Notes under the pieces: model-generated | Told to the model about the DNA's origin: nothing | Seen by the model: only the letters and a program-made list of their open reading frames with translations | Databases searched by the model: none | Shown here: one piece after another, positions 1 through 64,000 of the stretch | How the letters are laid out: every line of letters starts with the position of its first letter | Numbering within the stretch: position 1 is the stretch's first letter | Origin: Paragorgia papillata | Taxonomy: Eukaryota > Cnidaria > Anthozoa > Scleralcyonacea > Coralliidae | Length of the DNA: 64,000 nucleotides | Assembly: GCA_035771165.1 (NCBI GenBank) | Contig: JAWNZC010000123.1 | Coordinates: 310,001-374,000 of the forward strand | Direction of reading: 5' to 3' | Position numbers and translations under genes: made by a program

Positions 1-64
1 GTTACTTTGTCATTTTATGTGTTTTTTCAAATGAGACCGACTTAATTTTCATGTCATTGGCACT
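1..64. mobile_element. MITE-A family, right end only
   Basis: The first 64 bases match the right terminus of the inverted-repeat MITE seen complete at 32515-33021: the same run from TTACTTTGTCATTTTA to the terminal GGCACT, followed by TTAA at 65-68. The rest of the copy lies outside the window. No coding capacity is visible. Confidence 0.7.
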
Positions 65-79
65 TTAATAGTGGGTGTG

Positions 80-253
80 CAGTGGCGTAGGAAGCAAGTT
101 GATGTTTGAGGGTCACAGCTTCAAAAGGATGCCCTTGTTTTAGGGGGTAGAGCTTCAAAAGGACACTTGAGGCTCATGTTGTATCATAAAAAGGGCGCCT
201 TACGACAAAGTTGGGGTCACATGCCCCCTCTGCTCTCCGGTTTTACGCCCCTG
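80..253. mobile_element. non-autonomous hAT MITE (174 bp)
   Basis: Ends are CAGTGGCGTAGG and the complement of CAGGGGCGTAAAAC, typical hAT termini. Flanking 8-mers TGGGTGTG (72-79) and TGGGTGGG (254-261) match at 7 of 8 positions, as expected for a hAT target duplication. A relative with a perfect duplication is at 5434-5570. No ORF. Confidence 0.8.
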
Positions 254-330
254 TGGGTGGGTGTGTACTAACTGTAAATAACAAGTATACCAGTAATTTA
301 ATTCCTTTTGCTGCACCTTGGTTTATACAG

Positions 331-55295
<54,965 letters not shown>

Positions 55296-55319
55296 GTTAG
55301 TGGAAATACTTCGATACAA

Positions 55320-55580
55320 GTACCTACCTACTTACCGAACGAACGAACGAACGAACCAACGAACGACCGAACGACCGACCTATCAACAAACCAGCCAACT
55401 AACGAACCCCCATACAGGCATCCAAACGACCGACGTACGGACAGACCGAATGACTGACGGACCGACCGACGGACGAAGCCAAGGAGCGACCGACTTATTG
55501 AGCGACCAAGCAACGGACCAACCACCGAGCGACGGACTGAGCCAACGACTAAGGAACTGTCTAAACCAACCGTCGGGCCA
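55320..55580. repeat. degenerate (GAAC)n/(GACC)n microsatellite
   Basis: GAACGAACGAACGAAC decaying into GACCGACC and related tetramers over 250 bp, directly after exon 20. 55600-56360 holds nothing identified. Confidence 0.8.
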
Positions 55581-56365
55581 ATAGGGAGTTTTAGCAAACG
55601 CGACGCGGACGTCAAGACGACGTCAACTCGACCGAGGAAGACCGGGTCGAGGACGCCGTCGCGTTGCGAGGAAATTCAGGTTTAGCAACATTCTCGTCCC
55701 CAGAGCCTCTCCCGTGCTGGCGCGCGGAAAGGGCTCTGGGGGAATCCAAACCGGAACACCAAGATTCTTTGGTGTTCTTTCTAAAGCGCATGCGTTGAAG
55801 TTCGCGGTTTGGGAATTGGACACGAGATCATCGACAGTTGATAATTTTCGATTCTGGCGGTTTGGCTGTCTCGTATTAACTCGTTTGACTTTGGAACAAT
55901 TCTGATTGTGGTAGATTCCGTCCGAAGAAGGTCCTTGTCGAGTGTGGCTCATCGATGCGTTTACTCGGCGGGGTTAGAGACGTTAAAATTTACGGGTTCG
56001 ATTCAGAGCTTGGCCATAGAGTCGCGTTGGAATTTCTTCGTATTTACGGCCTCTTTTAGTGAAGGAAGTTCTCTTTAATTTGTTGCACCGTTTATATTTG
56101 ACTTGTATATTTCAATGAGATTTTTATTAAATATGTATACACCGAACCATACACGAACAGCCTGCAGTGTGCGGTCTATCGTCTATCGGTTTCCAATTGC
56201 TGTCTGTCTTCTGTCTTTGAGTTTATTATTAAAGGGAAACGGGTTGATTGCTTTCAAAAACGTTCGATTAAATTGTTAGGATTAGAACTATGATTAGAAT
56301 TCTGCTTCATTGTCAGTTTTCGTGTTTCAAATACTGTTTATTTATAAACATTCACTAAGTATAGG

Positions 56366-56527
56366 TAATAGCATGGTTTCGAGTGCAATTTGGAAAAAAA
56401 CATGCACGAGTGAGTTTTTCAAATACTGTCAAAATAGCACGAGTCCGAAGGACGAGTGCTATTTGAAGTATTTGAAAAACTCACGAGTGCATGTTTTTCC
56501 AAATTGCACGAGAAACCATGCTATTAC
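56366..56527. repeat. near-perfect 162-bp palindrome
   Basis: GTAATAGCATGGTTTCGAGT...TCAAATACTGTC... and its complement meet at AGTCCGAAGGACGAG. Arms about 75 bp with few mismatches. Flanking sequence is AT-rich; no target duplication assigned. Confidence 0.8.
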
Positions 56528-56840
56528 TTATTAATAATATACATGAAAAAATGTTCAAAACAACTGTACTAACATTTTAACGTACGTGTTTAGCCGTCCT
56601 CTCCTCGTCCTCTCCTCTCCTTGTTAAAAAACGCTTCGCTTCCTTTACTACTTGAAAAAGTTTACTCGAGGCATAAAGAAGCTTCTGGTCTTCTTGTAGG
56701 TACTTCACTTGGCAATATTAAAGCATAACTAGCTTCAAATTTGAACAAATTATCCCCAAAACCGCCGAATCTTGGCCGCCATCTTTGTTTGTTTTGTGTC
56801 GGGAAAAATCCGCTGTACAATCAATTTGATTGGTTCTTAG

Positions 56841-56988
56841 TGATAACAGATTTTTGCACTGTGATTACAGATTTTTGCACTGTGATAACAGATTTTTGCA
56901 CTGTGATAACAGATTTTTGCACTGTGATAACAGATTTTTGCACTGTGATAACAGATTTTTGCACTGTGATAACACAATTCTGCACTCT
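56841..56988. repeat. 21-bp tandem repeat, about 7 units
   Basis: Nearly identical units of TGATAACAGATTTTTGCACT plus G; the last is altered (ACACAATTCTGC). Non-coding. Confidence 0.9.
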
Positions 56989-57609
56989 TGTTTGGGATTA
57001 ACTGCACTGGAATCAGCCAATCACAGTCGAGATATTTTTTCATGTATATTATTAGCTCCGTTAATTAGACCTTTGAATTTAAACAACCAATCAGATCGCG
57101 ATGTATATGGATTCCCCCAGAGCCCTTTTTAGACTATAGGCCCTGCCGCTTATATCGCTCTAGATAGTGATTTTTGTGATCCCTGAACTGGCAGGGAATG
57201 AAATCTTCTTCAATATGTAGTATATGATATTATTAACATAAATTCGACCGTTCCCACGCGCAAAATTTGGGTACCATGGTGCAATCACTGGTGCAATCAC
57301 TGGTGCAATTGGTGGTTTGCGTATGACGTCATGAAAATTCTAAAATCTGAATTATAAAAGCTATAAACTTGCTAATTTGATATATTTTGAAGGTCGTTCT
57401 TATAAGTCTCCATCGGAAATTTCAAGTCGATAAAATTATTCCTTCTCAAATTACAGATCGTTGAATTTTTGCAACTGCTGACGTCAGCATAATTTTCATA
57501 GTTCGTGAAAAGCAATTCATCGACACACAATTAGATAGACATCTAATAAGACATGTAATATAGACAATTAGATAGACATGTAATAGGCTTGGTTAAGCTT
57601 TTGTAGTGA

Positions 57610-57790
57610 AATATAGGCTATTTCGAGTCAAAATCTGAAGATTTTGATGAATATTTTGACTGAAACTCACTTTTATTCGAAACTCTGTTCTTTGGCGGCC
57701 ATATTAGTTTAGACCATAGGACAACCAATATGGCCGCCAAAGAACTAAAGGCGAGTTTCAGTAAAAATCGTCAGATTTTGATGACACAAT
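57610..57790. repeat. inverted-repeat MITE
   Basis: TTTGGCGGCCATATTAGTTT and its complement lie at the centre, with outer arms AAAATCTGAAGATTTTGATG / TCGTCAGATTTTGATGAC and GAAACTCACTTTTATTC mirrored. Confidence 0.6.
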
Positions 57791-57874
57791 TGTCAAACCA
57801 ACAAATCCCGCCCAAAATATCCACACAAAATGAACATATCATGTTTAACATTTTTAGCAACAAAAAATTAGGAA

Positions 57875-57920
57875 TATTTGTCCTGAATAGAATATTTTGA
57901 TATTCTATTCAGGACAAATA
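57875..57920. repeat. perfect 21-bp hairpin after the nuclease gene
   Basis: TATTTGTCCTGAATAGAATA plus T, loop TTTG, then the exact complement. It lies about 30 bp past the stop codon of the minus-strand gene and would be in its 3' region, as a transcript hairpin or the element's end structure. Confidence 0.75.
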
Positions 57921-57950
57921 ACGTCTAAAAAATGTTTGTGGAAAAAAAAG

Positions 57951-59417
57951 TTATTGGAATGACTCTAGTTGTTCAAAGTCCTCTTCTTCGTCATCTCCTC
58001 CATCCAGTTCCGTCTCGTCAACTTCTTCGGTTTCAGCATGAGGTAGACCAATATTGCAACAGTTCTTGCATGTGCAAAGTTCCGTGCATGGAATCCCCAA
58101 AGACGCACAGCAATTATCAACTGCCTTGCCAGCTCTGCATTTGGACTTCTTGCAAGTGCAACTTGAAAGCTCAAGAATGCTTTGTTGAGCTGGTTGCATA
58201 TCCATCCAGTCAATTCCTAGGGCATTATTGTCCATTTTCCACCCATGACCCACAGGAGATGGAATGTCTGGGTGCTGTTGTAAGCTTCGCTTGTAAATCG
58301 CTGCCTGGAAGTTTGCACGTTGGATGTGTTTATGTAAGGAATCTCGATTAGGCGGCATAGCATTTTCTTCCCGTTTAGCTGTCGAGAACAGTGCATAGCG
58401 GGCTTCATTGACTTCGCTGCAATCTTTCTGTCCGTATAGTGTACACACAAATGCCTCCAGAGCAGTAACCATTTCTTCTGATACTGTGAAGTTTTCTCCG
58501 AGTAACTGAAATGCTGAACAAAATGTTGGATTCTGCAGTACAAGTCTTAATGGCTTGGTCTTGCCTTTGCCGTAAAATGCACTAACGGAATCACAACCTG
58601 TGAAGCAATGTAGGCCAACCCGCGCATTAGTAACGGCATCTCCAAGCTGCTGCGTTATGGCCTGCAGGTGGATTGTACGCGCATTTTCATCTCTCCCTGT
58701 GTGAAAATATATTCGAGAGCTTCCAATTATCGATGCTAACGCAAGACCAATAACAAAAACATCAGTGTCTGGACTTTTGATGACAATGTTGCTATCAGAC
58801 GTGTTAGCAATGTAGCTTGCATGTAGAAACATTCTTGTATCTGCCTCCTCGTGTGTACAATTTGACAGCTGGGAGATTTCCTGGACGTTGACAACACCAT
58901 TCAGTGGTGTTATTGAATGACATTGTTCGCCATGGGCCAAGATGATTGTAATGCCCTTCAAGACAGCCGCATCTACCTTCTTCCACATCTCGAACAAAAA
59001 CTTTACCAAATTCTCTTTATTATAGCTGTGGGCCAAGTATTTCTTCCACTGTTTTGGAATAGGCTGATCAGGTTTGCACATATTGATCTTTTGGGAACCA
59101 CTTGCTGCCCTACGCTTCCGTTCTGCATTCTTGATGCTTACTTCCGGGTAACGATCTGCCACAAAGTGTATCGCGGTTGATTCGTTACTGGTTGCCAAAT
59201 ACACCAACTGCTTCAAGATCTTCTCTGCCAGCTGACCCACGTTCTGCGGCATGTTCTTTGGGCTCATCTGTTGGAGCATAGCCATCCCATCAATTATCCA
59301 CAAACTTCTTCTCGGAATCTCAACAACAGGAGACACGTCATGTCCTGCTTCTAGGGCGTGCAGTAGCTTGGCCTTGTTGGTTTTAACTAGACAACCAAGG
59401 GAAATTGGCCCAAGCAA
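57951..59417 (-). CDS. C-terminal frame: FEN1/XPG-like (PIN) nuclease plus Cys-rich tail
   Basis: 488 codons. Acidic residues sit at the places expected for a flap-endonuclease PIN fold: D43 (LWIIDGMAMLQQM), D88 (FVADRYPEVSIKNAERKRR, like FEN1 DGKPP...R..RR), E190/E191/D193 (HEEADTRMFLHA), D217/D219 (IKSPDTDVFVIGLA) and D276 (LHCFTGCDSVSAFYGKGK, like FEN1 GSDYxxxIxGIG). The tail (about residues 420-465) has CTCKKSKC ... CCASLGIPCTELCTCKNCCN, a CxC cluster probably binding zinc or DNA. An acidic end follows. The likely role is cleavage of branched or flap DNA during element movement; that is inference. Confidence 0.7.
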   Translation of the reverse strand: MLGPISLGCLVKTNKAKLLHALEAGHDVSPVVEIPRRSLWIIDGMAMLQQMSPKNMPQNVGQLAEKILKQLVYLATSNESTAIHFVADRYPEVSIKNAERKRRAASGSQKINMCKPDQPIPKQWKKYLAHSYNKENLVKFLFEMWKKVDAAVLKGITIILAHGEQCHSITPLNGVVNVQEISQLSNCTHEEADTRMFLHASYIANTSDSNIVIKSPDTDVFVIGLALASIIGSSRIYFHTGRDENARTIHLQAITQQLGDAVTNARVGLHCFTGCDSVSAFYGKGKTKPLRLVLQNPTFCSAFQLLGENFTVSEEMVTALEAFVCTLYGQKDCSEVNEARYALFSTAKREENAMPPNRDSLHKHIQRANFQAAIYKRSLQQHPDIPSPVGHGWKMDNNALGIDWMDMQPAQQSILELSSCTCKKSKCRAGKAVDNCCASLGIPCTELCTCKNCCNIGLPHAETEEVDETELDGGDDEEEDFEQLESFQ

Positions 59418-61825
59418 TACGAGAGCATCTTTCGCTGATCGATGTTGCGTACTCTGCCGATGACAACAAGTCTGGCAAGGAGCTCTCTGTCGCTTTTTAT
59501 GTTGACAGTTTTCCCTTTTAAGACCACTGTCTTTGACTTGGATGCATCTGTGAAGGTTTTCAGTTTTTGCTTCTTCAGCGTCTCATTGAGGTCAATCTCC
59601 CCCTGTAAACGTTCCTTGCTGAAAGCAATGAATGCATCATCACCTTTCTTGTGGGCTGTGATTAGGTCAGAACAGACTTCTGATGAAGCGATGACTCCAG
59701 AGGACAAATGCACAAGATCACCAGCATCTACTTCAGGATCATTGTCGAATGGGTTTGTCATGTTCGATATGATGCTTATTATGTTCTGTACATCAATCTT
59801 ATCCTTGGTCATACGACTATTTGTCAAGTCCTTGCGGATTGACACTTTCTGCCCTTTCCCTGCCATTTCCTCACACTGCCTTGTAATAGCTGCTCGTTCA
59901 TGATGAGCTCTAATCCACCTGTTACTGGCTCCTTTGCTGGTGGTAAAACCTTTCATACCTCCTCTGGTTTTGGAATCCCTGGTGGCAGTTTGCTCAATGG
60001 TCATATCACATGCAACCCGTGAGAAGCCATGTGCATCTTGCCTTTGTACTGCGAAGTTGGCTCTCTCCAATTCTTGATGTACAAAAGGATGGGTCGTTGC
60101 TACGTTGTTCATCTCGAACCAGTAGACAGGAAGGTACCTTGAGTAATTAGTTCTGTCATATGCAAACATCCACGGAAGGAGAGCACGGACAGCCGCTAGA
60201 TGGAGTGACCAATGTCCTTCTCTTGTAGCTCGAATAAAGAGCAGAACATCTTCTACCATTTCCAGATAAGACGACCAAAACGCAAATGTGACATCTTTAC
60301 TCCTATCTTGTTTGAAGGCATTGTACGCTTTCATCATGCCTTGAAATGAAGACCCCTCCAGTAAATCCAAATACTCTTGGCTTGGGAATGAGGACTGCAA
60401 ACATTTCACCATCTCATCATACTTCTCGACATCTTCTTCTGAAACAGTCTCTAAGAAACTCTTCCAACGTAACACATGTAGCGCCTCTGCCATAAGCTTA
60501 TGACAACGGATACTTCTGTTATAATGGTGACCATTCATTACTCCTTTAACTGACCCGGCTGCAACAATGTCCGACTCTATGAAGATGTCCTGTAGCCCTG
60601 CGTCCTGAAATCGCTTGCCTATGCAAGCCAATGCAGTCATCGTGGTATGAAATGCGCCAAGTCTAAGCACAACACGGTCCTTGAAGAGCGGTGTCTGCCA
60701 TCGGATAGTCTGTGCTTTGGCATAGATGGCTTGGTCCACCACAACCGCAACTGATGGTAGTTCTAATTGATTTGCAATTTCCACACTACGATGAAGAATG
60801 GTGTTGACTGTGTTCAGCTCTGTTGGACTGGCATCCACTACAGGAAGATAACCAATTGTCGCTCTTGGTGGTATCTCCGTAGTCAACAGCTGGTTAAAAC
60901 CAGTCCATGAAGGCAGCGTATGCTCATTTGCGTGCTTGGTGAGATAGTAGGCAGCATCTTTATCCTTGTGGTGCTGCAGTGATATCAGGTGATGATCCAG
61001 CTGTAAGTCTACACTGGTGGCAAATACTTCAGGCGATGATTTCTTCTCACCGCTAAACAGCACTATATCCTTATCTGGTGGCAGGAGAGAACGCTGTTTC
61101 GTCTTCTTCTTTGATGGCACGGCCAAAGGTGTTTGTGTGACAGTCGGCTGACACTGTGAGTGCTGGATAGCTATACCATTGGTATTATGTGTTGTCCCTT
61201 TGCCAGAGAGGGTCTCTTCTCCAAAATCATTGTTATCCCATACAAGGGTCGTATAGATACCGCTCTGCATACATGATGGTAGTGCAGTACTTCCTCTCTG
61301 AATTTCTTGTTGGGCCAAAGCTGTATCATGTTCTAGTACAAATGAGTGGGATACACTGTAGCCGAAACCATTCAGTAGCCCTACAAGTTGTGCTGATCCG
61401 GACAGATGCCGGACTGCCATACCTAATGAGATCTGTTTAGGCATAACCTTCTTCCCTTTACTCGCGAGGTATATAACATCTTGAGCAATGGCGAAAATGC
61501 GTCGACTTTCTGCCTCTGTCACGTTGACAAACTCGTCATCTGTGGGGTCTTCAGATGCACCTACAATCCAAGCTATGAAGTTGAACAACTTAGGTGGAAT
61601 AATTCTTCGTGCACTATCGAGATTCAAGTCAGATGCATTTGGGGGCCATGGTAACGTGCTTGTTGAAACATTGGCAATCTCCTGTCTTAAATCCAAGGCT
61701 GTTGCAAACCGATACCTTAATTTGCCTCTAGGTTGGCACATGCGTTGACTCCTTGTTTCCATCAGGAACTTGTGCTGGCCTTTTTTGGGGGTGCTCTTTT
61801 TGTGGAACACTGTCCGTGACATCAT
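59387..61825 (-). CDS. central frame of the mobile-element protein
   Basis: 812 codons. Usable sequence begins near [20 protein letters not shown]. Conserved-looking blocks: STLPWPPNASDLNLDSARRI, QISLGMAVRHLSGSAQLVGL, VWDNNDFGEETLSGKGTTHN, FHTTMTALACIGKRFQDAGL, FIESDIVAAGSVKGVMNGHH, WSLHLAAVRALLPWMFAYDR, YSRYLPVYWFEM, FAVQRQDAHGFSRVACDMTI and EQTATRDSKTRGG. Aspartate/glutamate in VVDQAIYAKAQ, FIESDIV and WFEM invite comparison with an RNase H-like core, but I cannot assign a catalytic triad. Confidence 0.7.
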   Translation of the reverse strand: MMSRTVFHKKSTPKKGQHKFLMETRSQRMCQPRGKLRYRFATALDLRQEIANVSTSTLPWPPNASDLNLDSARRIIPPKLFNFIAWIVGASEDPTDDEFVNVTEAESRRIFAIAQDVIYLASKGKKVMPKQISLGMAVRHLSGSAQLVGLLNGFGYSVSHSFVLEHDTALAQQEIQRGSTALPSCMQSGIYTTLVWDNNDFGEETLSGKGTTHNTNGIAIQHSQCQPTVTQTPLAVPSKKKTKQRSLLPPDKDIVLFSGEKKSSPEVFATSVDLQLDHHLISLQHHKDKDAAYYLTKHANEHTLPSWTGFNQLLTTEIPPRATIGYLPVVDASPTELNTVNTILHRSVEIANQLELPSVAVVVDQAIYAKAQTIRWQTPLFKDRVVLRLGAFHTTMTALACIGKRFQDAGLQDIFIESDIVAAGSVKGVMNGHHYNRSIRCHKLMAEALHVLRWKSFLETVSEEDVEKYDEMVKCLQSSFPSQEYLDLLEGSSFQGMMKAYNAFKQDRSKDVTFAFWSSYLEMVEDVLLFIRATREGHWSLHLAAVRALLPWMFAYDRTNYSRYLPVYWFEMNNVATTHPFVHQELERANFAVQRQDAHGFSRVACDMTIEQTATRDSKTRGGMKGFTTSKGASNRWIRAHHERAAITRQCEEMAGKGQKVSIRKDLTNSRMTKDKIDVQNIISIISNMTNPFDNDPEVDAGDLVHLSSGVIASSEVCSDLITAHKKGDDAFIAFSKERLQGEIDLNETLKKQKLKTFTDASKSKTVVLKGKTVNIKSDRELLARLVVIGRVRNIDQRKMLSYCLGQFPLVV

Positions 61826-62588
61826 CAGTGTCTGTGCTGTCAGTTTCTGAACCGATTATTGATTCATGTAGAAGGGTAGAATCTTCTATTAATTTATCTG
61901 TAGACAAATTATCCACATAGACAAACTCGCTCTCATACTTGCGGCTGGGTTGCAGGAAACATATCTGTGGGTATGTCTTTGTTAATCTATTCTTCAGGTT
62001 CCAGGTCTTGTAGTTGGAAGAATCTTTTCCATCTATATCCATAACAGTTTTGTCAAACATTTTCTTTAGGTTGGTGAGCCGGAATATTTCTTTGTCCCTG
62101 ATTATTCTACCGTCTATAGCATACTTGCAAAATACATCAAAAGATTGGGCATACAATGGTTCTAGTCGTTCCCCTGTAGGTTCTGCTCTTGAAAGAAATC
62201 TTGTATACTCCCTATGGCAGCTCGCATGATACTTTACCTCTATTGCAACACAATCTTTGTGTTCAATGTGATGAAGAATGGCATCATCTTTCTTGAGTCG
62301 AGCAGCTTCTAATAACTGTCCACCATCAACCAATTCACACTGCACCAGAGGTTCATAAGATCTCTTGTGAGAATAGTCCTTCTTGTGTTTCTTTTTCCTG
62401 CAGATAATGCAAATGGTGGGAAGGACATGAGATGATCTTGATGGTTGTTGATCAGATCCCAAACTTGAACGAAGAAACCGTCGTTTCTTTGTTGAAGGCT
62501 CTACCTGCTCAGCTTTTTCACTGCACTGTAAGTCTGTTGATTCACAATCATCAGTTGCTACACGTACAAACAGAAAAGAACAACACAT
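61728..62588 (-). CDS. N-terminal frame: Cys/His-cluster region
   Basis: Reads [34 protein letters not shown], then [20 protein letters not shown] ... [20 protein letters not shown]. The Cys and His residues (C-x2-C ... H ... C ... H-x3-C-H) suggest a zinc-binding fold. The frame stays open upstream to 62798 only because the TATACA repeat lacks stops, so the true start is uncertain; a spliced 5' exon is possible. An acidic, [12 protein letters not shown] linker precedes the frameshift. Confidence 0.65.
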   Translation of the reverse strand: MCCSFLFVRVATDDCESTDLQCSEKAEQVEPSTKKRRFLRSSLGSDQQPSRSSHVLPTICIICRKKKHKKDYSHKRSYEPLVQCELVDGGQLLEAARLKKDDAILHHIEHKDCVAIEVKYHASCHREYTRFLSRAEPTGERLEPLYAQSFDVFCKYAIDGRIIRDKEIFRLTNLKKMFDKTVMDIDGKDSSNYKTWNLKNRLTKTYPQICFLQPSRKYESEFVYVDNLSTDKLIEDSTLLHESIIGSETDSTDTDDVTDSVPQKEHPQKRPAQVPDGNKESTHVPT

Positions 62589-62589
62589 T

Positions 62590-62820
<231 letters not shown>

Positions 62821-62826
62821 TATATA

Positions 62827-62884
62827 GTTCAATCTACAGACACGGTGTTTCGCTGTACAACAGCTCATCAGTGTAGCTTGGAAC
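62827..62884 (-). ncRNA. type I hammerhead ribozyme, array copy 1
   Basis: Same 58-nt arrangement as at 22199-22256: CUGAUGA, helix II GCUG/CAGC, GAA, 3-bp helix III, GUC. Predicted cleavage lies between the complements of 62839 and 62838. Confidence 0.88.
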
Positions 62885-63135
62885 AATCTGAATGAATTTC
62901 ATCAATTACTTATACACATGCGATCAGCATGTATCACATGCGATCAACATGTTATACACATGTGACAGCCGCATGTGGGACAGCATCGGTGAAATATATT
63001 CAGATAGCGTGAAGTGCGCATGGGCCCAGAGTGCTCAAACTTCCACAAGGGCAGCGAGCGTTGCATTATCGCTAATAGGTACCCACGGCAACTTCACAGA
63101 GTGCTCAACAACACCGAAGTGAAGGAGCGTACATA

Positions 63136-63193
63136 GTTCAATCTACAGACACGGTGTTTCGCTGTACAACAGCTCATCAGTGTAGCTTGGAAC
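63136..63193 (-). ncRNA. type I hammerhead ribozyme, array copy 2
   Basis: Identical core and helices. Predicted cleavage lies 3' of the C complementary to 63148. Cleavage here and in copy 3 would release a unit-length 277-nt RNA. Confidence 0.9.
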
Positions 63194-63412
63194 AATCTGA
63201 ATGAATTTCATCAATTACTTATACACATGCGATCGTCGGTGACAGCCGCATGTGGGACAGCATCGGTGAAATATATTCAGATAGCGTGAAGTGCGCATGG
63301 GCCCAGAGTGCTCAAACTTCCACAAGGGCAGTGAGCGTTGCATTATCGCTAATAGGTACCCACGGCAACTTCACAGAGTGCTCAACAACACCGAAGTGAA
63401 GGAGCGTACATA

Positions 63413-63470
63413 GTTCAATCTACAGACACGGTGTTTCGCTGTACAACAGCTCATCAGTGTAGCTTGGAAC
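63413..63470 (-). ncRNA. type I hammerhead ribozyme, array copy 3
   Basis: Identical to copy 2 over the ribozyme. Its predicted cleavage site is exactly 277 nt from those in copies 2 and 4. Confidence 0.9.
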
Positions 63471-63689
63471 AATCTGAATGAATTTCATCAATTACTTATA
63501 CACATGCGATCGTCGGTGACAGCCGCATGTGGGACAGCATCGGTGAAATATATTCAGATAGCGTGAAGTGCGCATGGGCCCAGAGTGCTCAAACTTCCAC
63601 AAGGGCAGTGAGCGTTGCATTATCGCTAATAGGTACCCACGGCAACTTCACAGAGTGCTCAACAACACCGAAGTGAAGGAGCGTACATA

Positions 63690-63747
63690 GTTCAATCTAC
63701 AGACACGGTGTTTCGCTGTACAACAGCTCATCAGTGTAGCTTGGAAC
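63690..63747 (-). ncRNA. type I hammerhead ribozyme, array copy 4
   Basis: Identical to copies 2 and 3. A fifth, incomplete copy begins at 63967 and is cut by the window end after the GCTG of helix II. Confidence 0.9.
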
Positions 63748-64000
63748 AATCTGAATGAATTTCATCAATTACTTATACACATGCGATCGTCGGTGACAGC
63801 CGCATGTGGGACAGCATCGGTGAAATATATTCAGATAGCGTGAAGTGCGCATGGGCCCAGAGTGCTCAAACTTCCACAAGGGCAGTGAGCGTTGCATTAT
63901 CGCTAATAGGTACCCACGGCAACTTCACAGAGTGCTCAACAACACCGAAGTGAAGGAGCGTACATAGTTCAATCTACAGACACGGTGTTTCGCTGTACAA

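Larger units (their letters stand above)
57951..62588 (-). pseudogene. mobile-element gene with FEN1/XPG-like nuclease, two frameshifts
   Basis: Three overlapping minus-strand frames form one protein of about 1,600 residues: 62588-61728, 61825-59387 and 59417-57951. Regions: N-terminal Cys/His cluster ([11 protein letters not shown] ... [14 protein letters not shown]), a long central region (TLPWPPNASDLNLD, VWDNNDFGEETLSGKGTTHN, WRSTxxx-type helices), then a PIN/FEN-like nuclease domain and a Cys-rich tail. The joins need one single-base shift each, near 61790 (in a C5A6 run) and near 59405 (G3 run). Otherwise there is no stop in over 4.6 kb, so the copy is young, or the shifts are sequencing errors in homopolymers. 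I recall similar multi-copy proteins in cnidarians and fish but not their transposon superfamily name. The gene lies in RNF213 intron 20 on the opposite strand. Confidence 0.75.
62826..64000 (-). repeat. tandem array of 277-bp retrozyme-like monomers
   Basis: AGTTCAATCTACAGACACGG recurs at 62826, 63135, 63412, 63689 and 63966: spacing 309, 277, 277, 277. The first unit carries 32 extra bases from a local duplication of ACATGCGATCA-type sequence. Units 2-4 are almost identical, and unit 5 runs off the window. Monomers have no ORF. Each complete unit contains a hammerhead ribozyme on the minus strand. Size, tandem form and ribozyme type fit metazoan retrozymes, which give self-cleaved circular RNAs and rely on other retroelements for copying. 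Confidence 0.88.

Overview
The window is animal nuclear DNA: AT-rich, intron-rich and crowded with transposons. Protein fragments and repeat style suggest a cnidarian, most likely an anthozoan (coral or anemone). That placement is inference; no marker gene fixes the species.

The only clear host gene lies on the + strand from about 331 to beyond 55295. It is an RNF213-like gene (giant AAA+ ATPase / E3 ubiquitin ligase). I traced 20 exons by protein similarity, splice sites and phase. They join without a stop into about 1,559 codons: a zinc ribbon and charged N-terminus, the helical stalk region, a UBA-like segment, and the first canonical P-loop (AGVGKS) with its Walker B-like strand. The start codon, the later AAA units and the RING domain are outside the window. 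The N-terminal arm and CBM20 that vertebrate RNF213 carries between the zinc ribbon and the stalk were not found.

The introns hold the rest. 1335-17280 is a nest of inverted-repeat elements: broken RecQ-like helicase fragments, a Mutator-like element with a 9-bp target duplication that has swallowed a hAT transposon, a DIRS-type RNase H remnant and two minisatellites. 19187-21205 is a GGAT array split by a truncated LINE. 23000-38300 carries many MITEs with TTAA duplications. 39558-49193 is a 9.6-kb inverted repeat with 1.15-kb arms around another 5.2-kb inverted-repeat element, ending 48 bp before the P-loop exon. 50-55 kb has Harbinger-like MITEs, a 6-bp-duplication element and a 5S-like SINE.

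The right end (57951-62588, minus strand) is a recently active mobile gene of about 1,600 codons, broken only by two single-base frameshifts. It has an N-terminal Cys/His cluster, a long central region, a FEN1/XPG-like PIN nuclease domain and a Cys-rich tail. Upstream of it on the same strand, from 62826 to the window end, lies a tandem array of 277-bp monomers. Each complete monomer carries a full type I hammerhead ribozyme on the minus strand, with conserved core, GUC cleavage triplet, very short helix III and two-part helix I. A solitary monomer with the same ribozyme sits at 22198-22445. These look like metazoan retrozymes, units expected to give small self-cleaved circular RNAs, and are the most interesting feature here.
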